This document shows, in pieces, positions 19,965-28,667 of a DNA stretch of 64,000 nucleotides. The notes beneath the pieces are model-generated. The model ran no database searches. It was not told where the DNA came from and was given only the letters and a program-made list of their open reading frames with translations. How positions within the stretch are numbered: position 1 is the first letter of the stretch; each line of letters starts with the position of its first letter. This DNA is from Bacteroidales bacterium (GTDB lineage Bacteria > Bacteroidota > Bacteroidia > Bacteroidales > JAAYJT01). The DNA lies in the NCBI GenBank assembly GCA_014860575.1, contig JACZJK010000021.1:100898-164897 (forward strand), written 5' to 3'. Position numbers and translations under genes: made by a program.

Positions 19965-20840
19965 TCACTTGTCAGTAAGAATAAGTTGTTTGCTGAATTG
20001 TTCAGCACCAGCATTCATTTTTACTATATAGGTTCCGGCTGGTAACTCCGATATATCCAGGGAGCTAACAGCAGTAGCAATAAGCTCTTTTTGCAATATA
20101 ATCTGACCCTCAAGGTTCAGCACTGAGATTTGCACTTGTTTTCCGAGAAACCATTGCATTTCAAGCGTCACAATACCGTTTGAAGGGTTCGGATAAACCT
20201 GAAGTGCAGGAATAACAATCTCTTCAACCGAAACATTTGCAGCAGCTTGTGTCACTGTAACTAATACTGTCAGGGAGCTAGTTGTGGTTACAGTTAAATT
20301 GGCAACCCTGATATCGCTTGTTGTGTTTTCGTTGTAGTTCACATCTATTGTTCCGTTTCCACTTCCTGCACTAGTTGCGGTAGACCAGGCTGCATCGCTT
20401 TCAACAGTCCAGGATGTATTTGACTGCACTGTAAAGCTTGTTGTGCCGGCAGTATAGGTGACATCAATGTTATTCGGATCAACTGCAAGAGTTTGTGCCG
20501 GTAAAACTGTAAAAGAAGCTACCATCCCTGGTACATGTGGTGTGCAAACATAATTGTAGGTTCCGGGTACAGCAACTACATATTCGAAGGAAGTGACAGA
20601 AGAAGTGATGTTACTATCCCAACTGACTGCCCCTTCAGGTATTGAACCGGAAGTGGTTGTATGAAAACCATTCACCCATTCCCAGCGAATTGTGTCACCG
20701 ATTTGTACATCCGGTACATGCACCGGATCAAACTCAAAGTCTTTAACATCAATAAGGTGTTTTGCAGCATAGGAGGATGTTGGGGTAATGAGGATGATGG
20801 GAAGAATTAATAACAGTAATAAAGGGTAGATTCTTTTCAT
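19965..20840 (-). CDS. Type IX secreted cupredoxin/BACON-domain protein
   Basis: The chosen ATG at 20840 gives 291 aa starting MKRIYPLLLLL, a clean signal peptide ending in SSYAA; longer starts lie inside the inverted repeat at 20847-20874. Residues ~28-118 form a plastocyanin-like fold with the copper ligands visible: His in GFHTTTSGS and the Cys-His-Met cluster in VCTPHVPGM. A BACON-like beta domain follows (residues ~123-205, with SWTVESDAAWS and NVNYNENTT-like strands). The C-terminal ~75 residues (VYPNPSNG...PAGTYIVKM) are a type A sorting domain for the type IX system. Inferred role: a surface-attached or extracellular copper/electron-transfer protein. Confidence 0.85.
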   Translation of the reverse strand: MKRIYPLLLLLILPIILITPTSSYAAKHLIDVKDFEFDPVHVPDVQIGDTIRWEWVNGFHTTTSGSIPEGAVSWDSNITSSVTSFEYVVAVPGTYNYVCTPHVPGMVASFTVLPAQTLAVDPNNIDVTYTAGTTSFTVQSNTSWTVESDAAWSTATSAGSGNGTIDVNYNENTTSDIRVANLTVTTTSSLTVLVTVTQAAANVSVEEIVIPALQVYPNPSNGIVTLEMQWFLGKQVQISVLNLEGQIILQKELIATAVSSLDISELPAGTYIVKMNAGAEQFSKQLILTDK

Positions 20841-20846
20841 GATAAG

Positions 20847-20874
20847 TTGTTTAATGGTTTGTTTCATTAAACAA
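20847..20874 (-). promoter_or_regulatory. Perfect 10-bp inverted repeat upstream of the cupredoxin gene
   Basis: TTGTTTAATG (20847-20856) and CATTAAACAA (20865-20874) are perfect inverted repeats separated by 8 nt. They lie 7-34 nt before the proposed start. The size and symmetry fit an operator for a dimeric regulator or an mRNA leader hairpin. Confidence 0.5.
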
Positions 20875-20951
20875 TGTAATTTCATGAATGTTTGCCCGAC
20901 CCTGAATACTCACCCGTCAAGGTAAAAAATCAAGTGTTGCTGATTGAATAA

Positions 20952-22406
20952 TTAATGGTATGCGTGGCAGTTTTGCATGGTGCGAAATCTCTTGCAATCT
21001 CCTTTGGTTAAACCAAATTGAATTGCGAAGTAAAAGTCCAGGCCATCGAAGTCGCTGAAGCCTAACAGGCTACCAAGTTTTTCGGATCCAACCGAGAAGT
21101 TTAAAAAGCGCACGGATGCGCCCATCCGAGGTTCTTTATAACGGTAAAAGGAAAACGGCAACGATACCTCAAAGCGATCGGTAGAGTAACGCGGGGCTAT
21201 GCTTGCGTACGATGGCCGCGGTAAACGATTATTTAATAAAGGTAGATCCTGAATAACAACTACATTTACGATAAAATTATTCTGAAAATTATAATCGAAC
21301 TGTAAACTCAGATACGATGGCAGTGCCATACTGAATGATGAACCTTGCAGCAAGGCATCAGGGCTGCCAGTAATGGATTGGCTGATATCGCCAAGTAGCA
21401 CATCAATAAAACTAAACCCAAGAGAATTAACGCCACCCCACACAGTATCAACATTGTCGAACACCAGCCTTCTGACATTGCGATCGAAGTCAATAACCCC
21501 GACATCCATCAACGAAAAGCCGATCCTGAAAATAAAGGGTTCGTAAGGAAAGCTGCATAAACTACTGCGCCGCCTTGTGCTCTGTGGCTCAAGGGTTCTT
21601 ACATAACTTACGCCCAGATCAAATGCAAAACCATTACCTCGAACCGGATTTTGAAGCCCGGTAAATTCATTGTCGCTATAATTGAGAGGCGCTGACATTC
21701 CACCAGTGGCGTTCAGATTGTAGATTACCAGGGTGTCGCTATCGGGGGTCATATAATCGGTACTGGTGCTGTTGACAATAACTCCATGATAGCCCCATAA
21801 CCTCTTGACTGTGGCGCCAATAATTAAATTAACATCACCCTGTTTATAGAGCGTTCTGGCATAGGTAAGACCCAATTCCACCCAACTCATTGAGCCAACC
21901 GTATAGCTTTTATCATGCGTGTATCGGGTGTTTTGCTGGGGTGCGAAATCCAATCCTTCCAGCATAAATTTGGCAATATCATAGGGCAAACCATCAACTG
22001 ATGAAACGCTGCGAAATGAATTATGAATAGCGAATGCCTGGCGGTTGATTATAAGCATAGCTGATGGCCCGGTAAGTCTCAGGTTTGCAAATCCGTATTT
22101 GTCCTGACGGTTCGCGTAATCATCAAGGAAGTTCTGACCGCTTTCAGGATAGGTCGGAAAGTCGAGATAGCGTAGTTTGAGCAGGCTGTAATCTTTTCCG
22201 GGAACATAGAGATAATTGTTTTGGGCAAAAATATCCCCGGACACGATCAAAAGGTCAAAATATTTCCTAGAATTCATCATTGAAGCAGGATTGATAAATG
22301 ACCGGCTGACACCGGAATAATCGCTGCTGACAACGCCCAGCATATCCTGCGATTGTGTTGTTGATGCACTCAATGCAATAATAAACAAAATAAGGATCTT
22401 CTTCAA
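20952..22406 (-). CDS. DUF5723 family outer-membrane-type protein (copy 1)
   Basis: 484 aa with a signal peptide (MKKILILFIIALSASTTQSQ) and a mature part of alternating short beta strands, consistent with an outer-membrane beta barrel. It is a clear paralogue of the gene at 22877-24349: both share the N-terminal pattern Q-D-x-L-G...Y-G/S-x-NP-x-S...NS-x-KY, a central SWxELGLTYA block, LTGPSAM, and a C-terminal tail ending in a Cys-His pair. DUF5723 is a Bacteroidota family of unknown function. No operon partner other than the paralogue is evident. Confidence 0.7.
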   Translation of the reverse strand: MKKILILFIIALSASTTQSQDMLGVVSSDYSGVSRSFINPASMMNSRKYFDLLIVSGDIFAQNNYLYVPGKDYSLLKLRYLDFPTYPESGQNFLDDYANRQDKYGFANLRLTGPSAMLIINRQAFAIHNSFRSVSSVDGLPYDIAKFMLEGLDFAPQQNTRYTHDKSYTVGSMSWVELGLTYARTLYKQGDVNLIIGATVKRLWGYHGVIVNSTSTDYMTPDSDTLVIYNLNATGGMSAPLNYSDNEFTGLQNPVRGNGFAFDLGVSYVRTLEPQSTRRRSSLCSFPYEPFIFRIGFSLMDVGVIDFDRNVRRLVFDNVDTVWGGVNSLGFSFIDVLLGDISQSITGSPDALLQGSSFSMALPSYLSLQFDYNFQNNFIVNVVVIQDLPLLNNRLPRPSYASIAPRYSTDRFEVSLPFSFYRYKEPRMGASVRFLNFSVGSEKLGSLLGFSDFDGLDFYFAIQFGLTKGDCKRFRTMQNCHAYH

Positions 22407-22876
22407 AATGGGTCGGTTAAAATTGATGTATTAATTCTCGGGCAGGTTGCAGCTTATTAACAAGCCGGAGTTTTATTAGTTTATTAATAAACAAAAAACT
22501 GAGTGTATTATTTTCTGAGCCCCATATTAATCACTCGTCCGGAACGGTTGGTTTCAGTAAATCAATAGTTTGTGGATGAAAAAATTTCCATTGACAGCCA
22601 GTTTTATTTTTAAACCCTCTCGCTAAGAAGGGAAGTAAGTTTAGAGGTTTAGGAAGTTTAGGTGTTTAGTTTTCGAAACTAACCAACATGTTGTCGCCTT
22701 TTTATTATGCAGTGATGCAATTGGAATTTGATGGAGTAATGGAGTAATGTATTTGATTGCCAACTGCCTATTGCCAACTGCCAGCTCATCCTCGAAGGTT
22801 TTCTCTGGAACGGTGAAGTGTTTAGGATGTTTAGAGAGTTGAGCGGTCTTCGCCTTTGCGGGAAGAATTATTCAGG
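22407..22876. other. 470-bp gap with degenerate periodic repeats
   Basis: No gene. Contents: a 14-bp perfect palindrome at 22479-22492 (GTTTATTAATAAAC); a GTTTAG-rich tract at 22635-22670 repeated weakly at 22818-22835; an octad tract at 22712-22759; a heptad tract at 22758-22785; and a 19-nt segment at 22799-22817 identical to 45013-45031. Confidence 0.7.
22712..22817. repeat. Octad + heptad repeat tract with shared 19-nt core
   Basis: Six 8-bp units (gtgatgca, attggaat, ttgatgga, gtaatgga and two more) at 22712-22759 lead into four 7-bp units of the tgccaac type at 22758-22785. TTTTCTCTGGAACGGTGAA at 22799-22817 recurs exactly at 45013-45031, again after tgccaac heptads. Confidence 0.8.
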
Positions 22877-24349
22877 CTAGAAAAACGTGTGGCATTTTTC
22901 GTACTTGTCAAACGTTTTCTGATAATTGCTTTTGCATAGCCCAGCGCTCAGGGAAAAATAGAAGTCAACACCTTCGAGGTCGTTGAGCCCGAAAAATGCT
23001 CCCAGCTTTTCGGTGCCAATAGTCACATAACCTAATTTAACTGAAAATCCAATTCCCGGATCCTGGTATCGGAATAAAGTTAACGGGACTGCCACTTCAC
23101 AAAAGTGCTTTTCGAACCTGGGAACTAAACTTAGCTGAGAAGGCCGTACCAACTGATTTTTCGAAAACCTCAGGCTTTGCATCCACAATGCCTGGATATA
23201 GAAGTCGCTGCCTAAACTGTAGTCGAATTGCATGCTCATTGCAGATGGAAGCCATAAATTAAAACTACCTTCTTCATTCATCTGACCTGAACCATTTCCG
23301 ATTACTGATGACATTTCTTCAACAAGGTTGTTGATGCTTCCCAGATTAAGTGAATCCAGACCCGGCCAGCGTCCGCTTGCTTCGTCAAAAAACAGCGACT
23401 TTGCATTGTGCCCATAATGCAGGCTCCCGATATCAAGCAAAGAAATTCCAAAGCGAAATTGATAAGGATCATAAACATGACGAACAGTTCCATGATTTTT
23501 CCGGCCGTTTTGATGCTTTTTTACAATTGTTATTCCTGCATCGAACCCAAAACCCCGACCCTGAACCAATTGCTTTACACCCATGAATTCACGGGTTTCA
23601 AAATTTACAGGAAGCGCAAATGCCATCTGGCCTGAAAAATTATAGATATCAAGTGTGTCGCTGTTTCTGAACGAATAATCGAGTTGATCGCTGCGCATAT
23701 ATACGCCATGATAAGCCCAGAGCCGTTTAATCGAAATCCCGGCAGTAATTTTCAGATCCTGGTTGTAATCAAATGATTTGGCAAAGGTTAAGCCCAATTC
23801 AGCCCAGCTTGCCGAACCGATATTGAAAGTGTTATCATGAGAAAACCTTGTGTTGTGTAATTGGGGATAATGCCTGCGTTCATAAGCAAATTTGGCAACA
23901 TCGTAAGGAATGTTTTGCCCTGAAACTACAAACCTGTTTAAAAAATGTATAGCAAAAGCGTGATCGTTGAATGAATACATAGCCGATGGACCTGTCAGTC
24001 TCAGATCGGTATAGCCCATTTTGGGTTCAACATCATACCTGTCGCTGAAAATGTAGTCATCATCATAGAATCCTGGAAACTCAAGTTTTAAAGCGCGTTG
24101 CGCAAAATTCATTTTCCGTTCCAAAAAGTTATCTTCTTTTGAAACATAGATGAAGTTATTCGCAAAAAAGATGCCACCGCTTGCAAGGTTGATGTCGAGA
24201 TATTTTTTTGAATTTGAGATTGAAGACGGGTTTAGGAAAACCCCATTCAGCCCGGCATAGTTGCCCGTGGAAAGGCCCAGACGATCCTGTGCTGCAGCAG
24301 TTTGGAAGAAAACTGTAAGCAATAGAAAAATACAAGATAGCTTATTCAA
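22877..24349 (-). CDS. DUF5723 family outer-membrane-type protein (copy 2)
   Basis: 490 aa with a cleavable signal (MNKLSCIFLLLTVFFQTAAAQ). It aligns along its whole length with the neighbouring 484-aa protein, including ASWAELGLTFAKS, RLWAYHGVYM, FGFDAGITIVKK and the ending CKSNYQ...KCHTFF. Divergence is high (my impression is well under half identical), so the duplication is old. A beta-barrel envelope location is inferred from the signal and strand pattern. Function unknown. The 470-bp gap to its paralogue holds repeats, so the two may be transcribed separately. Confidence 0.7.
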   Translation of the reverse strand: MNKLSCIFLLLTVFFQTAAAQDRLGLSTGNYAGLNGVFLNPSSISNSKKYLDINLASGGIFFANNFIYVSKEDNFLERKMNFAQRALKLEFPGFYDDDYIFSDRYDVEPKMGYTDLRLTGPSAMYSFNDHAFAIHFLNRFVVSGQNIPYDVAKFAYERRHYPQLHNTRFSHDNTFNIGSASWAELGLTFAKSFDYNQDLKITAGISIKRLWAYHGVYMRSDQLDYSFRNSDTLDIYNFSGQMAFALPVNFETREFMGVKQLVQGRGFGFDAGITIVKKHQNGRKNHGTVRHVYDPYQFRFGISLLDIGSLHYGHNAKSLFFDEASGRWPGLDSLNLGSINNLVEEMSSVIGNGSGQMNEEGSFNLWLPSAMSMQFDYSLGSDFYIQALWMQSLRFSKNQLVRPSQLSLVPRFEKHFCEVAVPLTLFRYQDPGIGFSVKLGYVTIGTEKLGAFFGLNDLEGVDFYFSLSAGLCKSNYQKTFDKYEKCHTFF

Positions 24350-24480
24350 GATGAAATTATTTCATGGATAATCATTTTTGGCTGATTCCCTCCAGACACC
24401 AGCCTTTAAAATACAATCCATGAAAAAGGGAAAGGTTACCTGTATACACAGGTTTTATCAGAAAGTGTAAAGGAATTTAA

Positions 24481-25269
24481 CTACCAGCTTCCTCCGGCGC
24501 CACCACCACCAAAACCTCCGCCACCAAAGCCACCAAAGCTGCTTCCACCGCCACCAAAACTGCCTCTTCCACCTGAAAAATTGCCAAAACTTCCTTTGCT
24601 TCCACCCATGCTCATGAGTGCCAGCATAGTCCAGAATGGAAGATTCTTACCCATAGATTTTTGACTGGATCCCGCTCTGGAAATAAAGAAAATGATAAGG
24701 AAAATAATAATGATGGGAATTAGGCCAACAAACGGACTTACTTTCGGCGCGTATTCATCGGAAGAATATTCTTTTGATGCGAGGCCCATAAGTACATCGG
24801 TAGCAGCATCAATGCCTGCATAGTAGTTGTTTTCACGAAAGCTGGGAATCATTTCGTTTTCGACGATCCTGCGGCTGGCAGCATCAGTAATAACTGGTTC
24901 AAGGCCATAGCCGACGGCAACAAACGCTTCGCCACGCTCATTTCCGACCTTTGGCTTTATAAGCACAACTACACCATTGTCAAAACCTTCCTGCCCAACG
25001 CCCCATTCATGGCCCAGTTTAATAGCATAATCAGATTTATCGTATCCATTGAGGGATGAAACGATCACAATGGTGATCTGGTTTGAAGAGCTGTTATTGA
25101 AATTGACCAGTTTTTCTTCGAGGCGTTGTGCCTCTGAAGCTGAGAGTACCCCGGCAAAATCGTTGACCAGGCGAGGTGGAACCGGCCGTGGAGGTATGTC
25201 TTGTGTCTGACTTTGAGAAGTCAGTGTAAACAGCGGGAAGAGAAGTAGTAACCATATTTTTTTAATCAC
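24481..25269 (-). CDS. YgcG-like TPM-domain membrane protein with Gly-rich tail
   Basis: 262 aa: signal peptide (residues ~1-20), then the conserved PRPVPPRLVNDFAGVLS start of the TPM domain (to ~170, with SSNQITIVIVSS and ALKLGHEWGVG-like blocks), one membrane helix (~182-197, IPIIIIFLIIFFI) and a C-terminal tail of Gly/Phe/Ser repeats. This is the YgcG/Psb32 architecture. TPM domains have been linked to acid phosphatase activity and photosystem repair in plants; the bacterial role is unsettled. It is last in a three-gene operon with a short TPM protein and LemA, a common pairing in bacteria. Confidence 0.85.
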   Translation of the reverse strand: MIKKIWLLLLFPLFTLTSQSQTQDIPPRPVPPRLVNDFAGVLSASEAQRLEEKLVNFNNSSSNQITIVIVSSLNGYDKSDYAIKLGHEWGVGQEGFDNGVVVLIKPKVGNERGEAFVAVGYGLEPVITDAASRRIVENEMIPSFRENNYYAGIDAATDVLMGLASKEYSSDEYAPKVSPFVGLIPIIIIFLIIFFISRAGSSQKSMGKNLPFWTMLALMSMGGSKGSFGNFSGGRGSFGGGGSSFGGFGGGGFGGGGAGGSW

Positions 25270-25280
25270 GGGAGTGTGGT

Positions 25281-25727
25281 TTAGTTTTTTCCAAATGAAA
25301 GATCATCAGGCAATTCATTCACATCATCCTTTTGATAAGGGAAATGTTTTTTAAGTTGTTCCCCGGCCCGGCTGATGGCTTCCACCAAGCCTTCGGTAAA
25401 TTTACCTTCCCTGAAATGGCTGAGCATCCCTGATTTAATGTCGTCCCAGAAATTTTCAGGAACAACACCGTTGATGCCTGCATCGCCAAGGATCGCAAAT
25501 TTGCGGTTCTCGATTGCAAGGTAAATCAGCACTCCGTTCCGTAGTAGCGTTTTTTGCATTTGCAGTTTGTCGAAAATATAGGCTGCGCGGTCGAGCACAT
25601 CATCTGGGCATTTATTTTCGATATGCAACCTTATTTCGCCGCTTGTATCCAATTCAGCGCCCCGGATGGCCAGCAGGATTTTATCCTGCTGCTCTTGCGT
25701 AAAGAAGTTTTTGCTTGAAGTTCCCAT
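25281..25727 (-). CDS. Short TPM-domain protein
   Basis: 148 aa, a single TPM domain without signal or membrane segment, so probably cytoplasmic. Recognisable features are FTQEQQDKILLAIRGAELDTSGEIRLHIE, LIYLAIENRKFAILGDAGI and a C-terminal FPYQKDDVNELPDDLSFG. It sits 11 nt before the ygcG-like gene and is directly abutted by lemA (no gap), so the three are almost certainly cotranscribed and translationally coupled. Biochemical function unknown. Confidence 0.8.
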   Translation of the reverse strand: MGTSSKNFFTQEQQDKILLAIRGAELDTSGEIRLHIENKCPDDVLDRAAYIFDKLQMQKTLLRNGVLIYLAIENRKFAILGDAGINGVVPENFWDDIKSGMLSHFREGKFTEGLVEAISRAGEQLKKHFPYQKDDVNELPDDLSFGKN

Positions 25728-26324
25728 TTAGAACTCAACTTTAGGTGCCTCTTCTGCTCCCTGTACTGCTTCAAAATAAGGTTTGCGTTCGAAACCAAAT
25801 GAAGAAGCAAACAAGTTGCGTGGGAAACGGCGGATCATTGTGTTATAATCTCTTGCAGTTTCGTTAAAACGATTACGCTCAACGGTGATGCGGTTTTCGG
25901 TGCCTTCGAGCTGGGATTGCAATTCAAGGAAATTCTGGTTCGCCTTGAGATCAGGATAACGTTCTACCACGACCATCAATCGCGATAGTGCACCACTCAA
26001 TTCACCCTGTGCTGCCTGGAATTGTTGCAAGCTGTTTTCGTCAAGGTTTTGGGGATTAATGTTCACCGAAGTGGCCTTAGAACGGGCTTCAATAACATCA
26101 GTCAGTGTCTGGCGCTCGAAATCAGCATAACCGCGCACGGTACTCACGAGGTTCGGAATAAGATCGGCGCGGCGTTGATATACATTTTCAACTTGCGCCC
26201 ACTGGGCTTCAACGTTTTCCTGGCTTTTAACAAGGCTATTGTACGATCCGGCAGCCCAGGCAACTATAATTATAATTACCAGCACAATAATGGCTGGTGT
26301 GATCCATTTATTCATGTTTTTCAT
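25728..26324 (-). CDS. lemA: LemA family protein
   Basis: 198 aa with one N-terminal membrane helix (residues ~8-27, WITPAIIVLVIIIIVAWAAG) and a helical, mostly extracytoplasmic LemA domain. The family signature QWAQVENVYQRRADLIPNLVSTVRGYA follows, then the typical NRFNETARDYNTMIRRFP segment. LemA proteins are widespread and of unclear function. The stop abuts the downstream TPM gene. An alternative ATG three codons in (26315) is possible. Confidence 0.92.
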   Translation of the reverse strand: MKNMNKWITPAIIVLVIIIIVAWAAGSYNSLVKSQENVEAQWAQVENVYQRRADLIPNLVSTVRGYADFERQTLTDVIEARSKATSVNINPQNLDENSLQQFQAAQGELSGALSRLMVVVERYPDLKANQNFLELQSQLEGTENRITVERNRFNETARDYNTMIRRFPRNLFASSFGFERKPYFEAVQGAEEAPKVEF

Positions 26325-26373
26325 TTTCAGGGATGAGTTAATTGTTTATAGATATCAAGCAGCGAAATTAATA

Positions 26374-28275
26374 TTACTTGATGATTTCAACGGTGCGTTT
26401 AATAAAATCCGTCAAGGCCTGACCTTTGAGCATATTCTGTGAAAGCAAGGCAAGGTCAATCATCTGTTTCACCAGGGATTGATGGGTTTCATCTTTTTCG
26501 GTTTCATCGGCCAGCTTTGAAATGAGTTTATGATTCAGGTTAACAACAAGGTTAAACTGTTCTGGCATGTCGCCCATGAAGCTGTAACCCCCGCCAACGG
26601 ATGCCATATCTTTCATGCGGCGCATGAATTCAGGCCTGGTAATAACCACAGGCTGATCGTCGGCGCCGGTACTTTCAAGTTGTAAGTGAAACCTGGCTTT
26701 ATCAACTTGTTTTTCAAACATTTCTTTGATCCTTGCTTTCTGAACCTCGTTGAGCAACGATGGCAGCGGGTCTTCTTTTGATATAAGCTTATCAATCAAA
26801 TCACTGTCAACGCGCGCAAAAGTTGTATCTGTAAACTTTTGCTCCAGTGCGCTGATGAAATGTGTATCAATGGGACCACCAAAGACCAGCACATCATATC
26901 CGCGCTCTTTGGCCGCGTTGATAAAGGCATGTTGGTCGTCAACATCAGAAGTGTAAAGGTACACCAGTCTTTTGTCTTTGTCAGTCTGGGCAGTTTTTAC
27001 GAAATTATTGTATTCTTCGAAAGTGAAATATTTGCCTTCGGTGTTTTTTAGCAGACAGAATTTCTCGGCCCTTTCATAAAATTTAGGTTCGGAAACAATG
27101 CCGTACTCAATAAATATTTTTATATCATCCCATTTGGCTTCAAAAGCAGCCCTGTCTTCCTTAAAAAGGTTCTCAAGTTTATCCGCCACTTTCTTCATAA
27201 TATGACCCGAAATCTTTTTCACGTTTGGATCGCTTTGCAAATACGAACGCGAAACATTGAGCGGGATATCAGGCGAATCAATGATGCCATGCAAGAGCGT
27301 CAGGAAATCGGGAACGATGCCTTCAACGGAATCTGTAACAAAAACCTGGTTGCTGTAAAGCTGAATCTTGTTTCGCTGCAATTCAAGGTTTTTCTTCACT
27401 TTCGGGAAATAGAGGATTCCGGTAAGATTGAACGGGTAATCCACATTCAGGTGAATGTTGAACAGCGGTTCATCAAATGTAGCGGGATAAAGTTCGCGGT
27501 AAAAAGCCTTGTAATCCTCATCTTTCAGTTCGGCGGGTTTGCGCTTCCAAAGCGGCATGGTGTTGTTGATGATGCGCGGCTTTTCAACCTCACGGGTCTT
27601 TGGCTTGCCTTCATCATCGGTTTCACCTTCGATGGTTTCGGTAGTTTTTTCGATGCCAAACTGTATCGGAACCGGAAGGAATTTGCAATATTTCTTCAGA
27701 AGTTCCATGATGCGGTATTCTTCCAGAAATTCTTCCGAATCTTTGTTGATGTAAAGTACGACATCGGTTCCGCGGGTTTTCTTCGTGGTTTTGTCAATGG
27801 TATATTCGGGGCTGCCATCGCACGACCAATGCACGGCTTGTGTATCTTTGCCTTTCTTATAGGTTTTGGTCAAAATTTCAACTTTGTCCGAAACCATGAA
27901 CGAAGAATAAAATCCAAGCCCGAAATGGCCGATCAATACTTCTGCATCGCCTTTTCCTTTGTATTTGTTAACAAACTCTTCGGCGCTTGAGAAAGCAATC
28001 TGATTGATATATTGCTCTATTTCCGTGGCAGTCATCCCGATGCCCTTATCGCGTACGGTTAGGGTTTTGTTGGCTTTGTCAAGGATCACTTCCACCGTAA
28101 TGTCGCCAAGTTCTTCTTTGTACTCTCCAACTGAAGCGAGGGTCTGCAACTTGCGCGTGGCATCTACTGCATTGGATATCAGCTCGCGGAGAAAGATTTC
28201 ATGATCAGAATAAAGGAATTTTTTGATGATGGGAAAAATGTTTTCAGTCTTAACATTGATAGATCCTTTTACCAT
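26374..28275 (-). CDS. htpG: Chaperone protein HtpG (Hsp90)
   Basis: ATP-dependent cytoplasmic chaperone. I place the start at the ATG at 28275 (633 aa, MVKGSINVKTENIFPIIKKF), because the TTG 42 nt upstream adds unrelated residues. The GHKL ATPase domain shows LRELISNAVDATRKL, VRDKGIGMT and IGHFGLGFYSSFMV. The middle domain has GILYFPKV and GIIDSPDIPLNVSRSYLQ, and the C-terminal dimerisation domain ends near DFIKRTVEIIK. An acidic Glu/Asp/Lys linker (EKTTETIEGETDDEGK) near residue 215 is a modest insertion typical of Bacteroidota HtpG. Confidence 0.96.
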   Translation of the reverse strand: MVKGSINVKTENIFPIIKKFLYSDHEIFLRELISNAVDATRKLQTLASVGEYKEELGDITVEVILDKANKTLTVRDKGIGMTATEIEQYINQIAFSSAEEFVNKYKGKGDAEVLIGHFGLGFYSSFMVSDKVEILTKTYKKGKDTQAVHWSCDGSPEYTIDKTTKKTRGTDVVLYINKDSEEFLEEYRIMELLKKYCKFLPVPIQFGIEKTTETIEGETDDEGKPKTREVEKPRIINNTMPLWKRKPAELKDEDYKAFYRELYPATFDEPLFNIHLNVDYPFNLTGILYFPKVKKNLELQRNKIQLYSNQVFVTDSVEGIVPDFLTLLHGIIDSPDIPLNVSRSYLQSDPNVKKISGHIMKKVADKLENLFKEDRAAFEAKWDDIKIFIEYGIVSEPKFYERAEKFCLLKNTEGKYFTFEEYNNFVKTAQTDKDKRLVYLYTSDVDDQHAFINAAKERGYDVLVFGGPIDTHFISALEQKFTDTTFARVDSDLIDKLISKEDPLPSLLNEVQKARIKEMFEKQVDKARFHLQLESTGADDQPVVITRPEFMRRMKDMASVGGGYSFMGDMPEQFNLVVNLNHKLISKLADETEKDETHQSLVKQMIDLALLSQNMLKGQALTDFIKRTVEIIK

Positions 28276-28364
28276 AGTGTAGTCTGTTTTTAAGTTAGTA
28301 CGAACCGCCACTCGCAAAGGTTATGCCATGCCGGATTTGCTGCCAAATTGACGGCAAGGTTTTC

Positions 28365-28558
28365 TTGTGATGCAGTTCCCGAATCATTCCTCTCCTGATT
28401 TCGCTGCGCTCAAGATGCAGTAATGCATTGTTACAGTAATGGAGTAATGGAGTGATGCCCGCCCGAACGACGTTCAGTCGGGCGGGGAGTGATGGAGTGA
28501 TGATGTGACGAATTTGTCAATTGGACAATTTGTAAATTTGCCGATTGGTTGATAAGTT
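28365..28558. repeat. Composite octad repeat tract with embedded GC hairpin
   Basis: The start (28365-28386, TTGTGATGCAGTTCCCGAAT plus 2 nt) recurs exactly at 44894-44915. Five octads of gtaatgga type run 28420-28459. A 9-bp perfect hairpin CCCGCCCGA/TCGGGCGGG occupies 28458-28486. Two more gtgatgga-type octads follow at 28489-28504, then six octads of aatttgtc type at 28511-28558. Confidence 0.8.
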
Positions 28559-28572
28559 GATTTATGATTTAA

Positions 28573-28621
28573 GCTTGGTGCTTAGGGCTTGGGACTTGGA
28601 ATTTGGGGCTTGGATCTTGGG
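28573..28621. repeat. Seven-unit heptad tract (cttggg type)
   Basis: Exactly seven consecutive 7-bp units fitting [AGT][CT]TTGG[GAT], such as gcttggg and acttgga, fill 49 nt. Four G-runs of at least three (28585-28621) could in principle form a G-quadruplex. The tract is stop-free and would add a false WDLEFGAW-like peptide to the photolyase if the far upstream start were used. Confidence 0.85.
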
Positions 28622-28659
28622 TTCCCTCATGGACTCAACTTCTGCAAGTGCCTTTTGTT

Positions 28660-28667
28660 TACTTTTG
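28660..28667 (+). promoter_or_regulatory. -7 element for the photolyase gene
   Basis: TACTTTTG (TAnnTTTG), 15 nt before the ATG at 28683. It places the transcript start downstream of the alternative start at 28545. No good -33 box. Confidence 0.55.

Noticed and set aside
27202..27990. 262-aa open frame opposite htpG
   Set aside because: Antisense shadow of a strongly conserved chaperone gene; no recognisable protein.
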